Below, in pieces: positions 63,839-64,000 of a DNA stretch of 64,000 bases (positions are counted from its first letter, which is position 1; each line of letters opens with the position of its first letter). The notes beneath the pieces were generated by a model. It did no database searches and was not told the DNA's origin. It saw only the letters and a program-made list of their open reading frames with translations. The DNA is from Symbiodinium natans (taxonomy: Eukaryota > Sar > Dinophyceae > Suessiales > Symbiodiniaceae): contig CAJNDS010001236.1 in the NCBI GenBank assembly GCA_905221605.1, forward strand, positions 366,001-430,000, written 5' to 3'. The translations under genes and the position numbers were made by a program.

Positions 63839-64000
63839 ACCCCTAAACCCCTAAACCCCTAAACCCCTAAACCCCTAAACCCCTAAACCCCTAAACCCCT
63901 AAACCCCTAAACCCCTAAACCCCTAAACCCCTAAACCCCTAAACCCCTAAACCCCTAAACCCCTAAACCCCTACACCCCTAAACCCCTAAACCCCTAAAC
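63839..64000 (-). repeat. CCCCTAAA (8-bp variant) array running off the window
   Basis: About 20 perfect CCCCTAAA units with one CCCCTACA; continues beyond the right edge. Confidence 0.98.

Noticed and set aside
63839-64000. Possible true chromosome end
   Set aside because: The array is an 8-bp variant in the CCCCTAAA orientation, which would read inward-facing at a right-hand end; dozens of internal tracts occur, so it is treated as interstitial.
1-64000. tRNA, rRNA, snRNA or spliced-leader RNA genes
   Set aside because: None was recognised by eye on either strand. A covariance-model scan would be needed to exclude them.

Overview
Kind of DNA. The window looks like nuclear DNA of a dinoflagellate, most likely of the Symbiodiniaceae type (inference). 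Three things point that way: dozens of internal tracts of the plant/alveolate telomere repeat (TTTAGGG/CCCTAAA); tiny exons whose introns start with GT, GC or GA and end in AG; and a protein with the short Cys/His-rich C3H zinc finger common in these algae. In repeat entries, strand + means the TTTAGGG strand reads on the + strand and strand - means CCCTAAA does.

Main gene. The left half carries, on the + strand, most of a split gene for a 1,3-beta-glucan (callose) synthase of the FKS1/GSL family. No single ORF shows it. It appears only when short islands between telomere-like tracts are read as exons and compared with family motifs. About 28 exons of 23-95 nt, from about 0.5 kb to 29.4 kb (perhaps 32.3 kb), follow the order of the protein: RRLSFF, VIPCYNETV, FPEEW, CVELVLAHQTYG, GKAGNQLGALRF, ANMGAFLGEA, EFIFTESHG, MHYGHPD, INLSE-DIFAGFN, then a membrane region ending in LIAPILFCP. 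Where both sides can be defined, the splice phases agree. The 5' part lies outside the window, a few internal exons were not found, and the 3' end is unresolved.

Nested genes. Two further + strand genes lie inside long introns of that gene, in stretches free of telomere-like tracts. One, at 5.1-7.2 kb, encodes a proline-rich C3H zinc-finger protein whose reading frame is split by a small intron. That intron is itself a mobile, introner-like element with terminal inverted repeats and a 4-bp target duplication. The other, at 11.8-13.0 kb, encodes a dynamin-like/HSR1-type GTPase.

Right half (32-64 kb). Several orphan exon candidates (near 33.5, 35.2, 38.0, 38.5, 42.5, 58.9, 61.5, 62.05, 62.7 and 63.4 kb) sit among telomere-like tracts, at least seven families of short inverted-repeat elements (MITEs), microsatellites and a satellite complex at 45.5-47.2 kb. 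The orphan exons were not assigned to a family. Much of 39-58 kb shows no convincing gene.

Overall pattern. The telomere-like tracts are not random with respect to exons. CCCTAAA tracts usually end just before an exon's 3' splice site and TTTAGGG tracts usually start just after its 5' splice site, so many introns carry complementary telomeric repeats at their two ends. This is the most unusual signal seen here.
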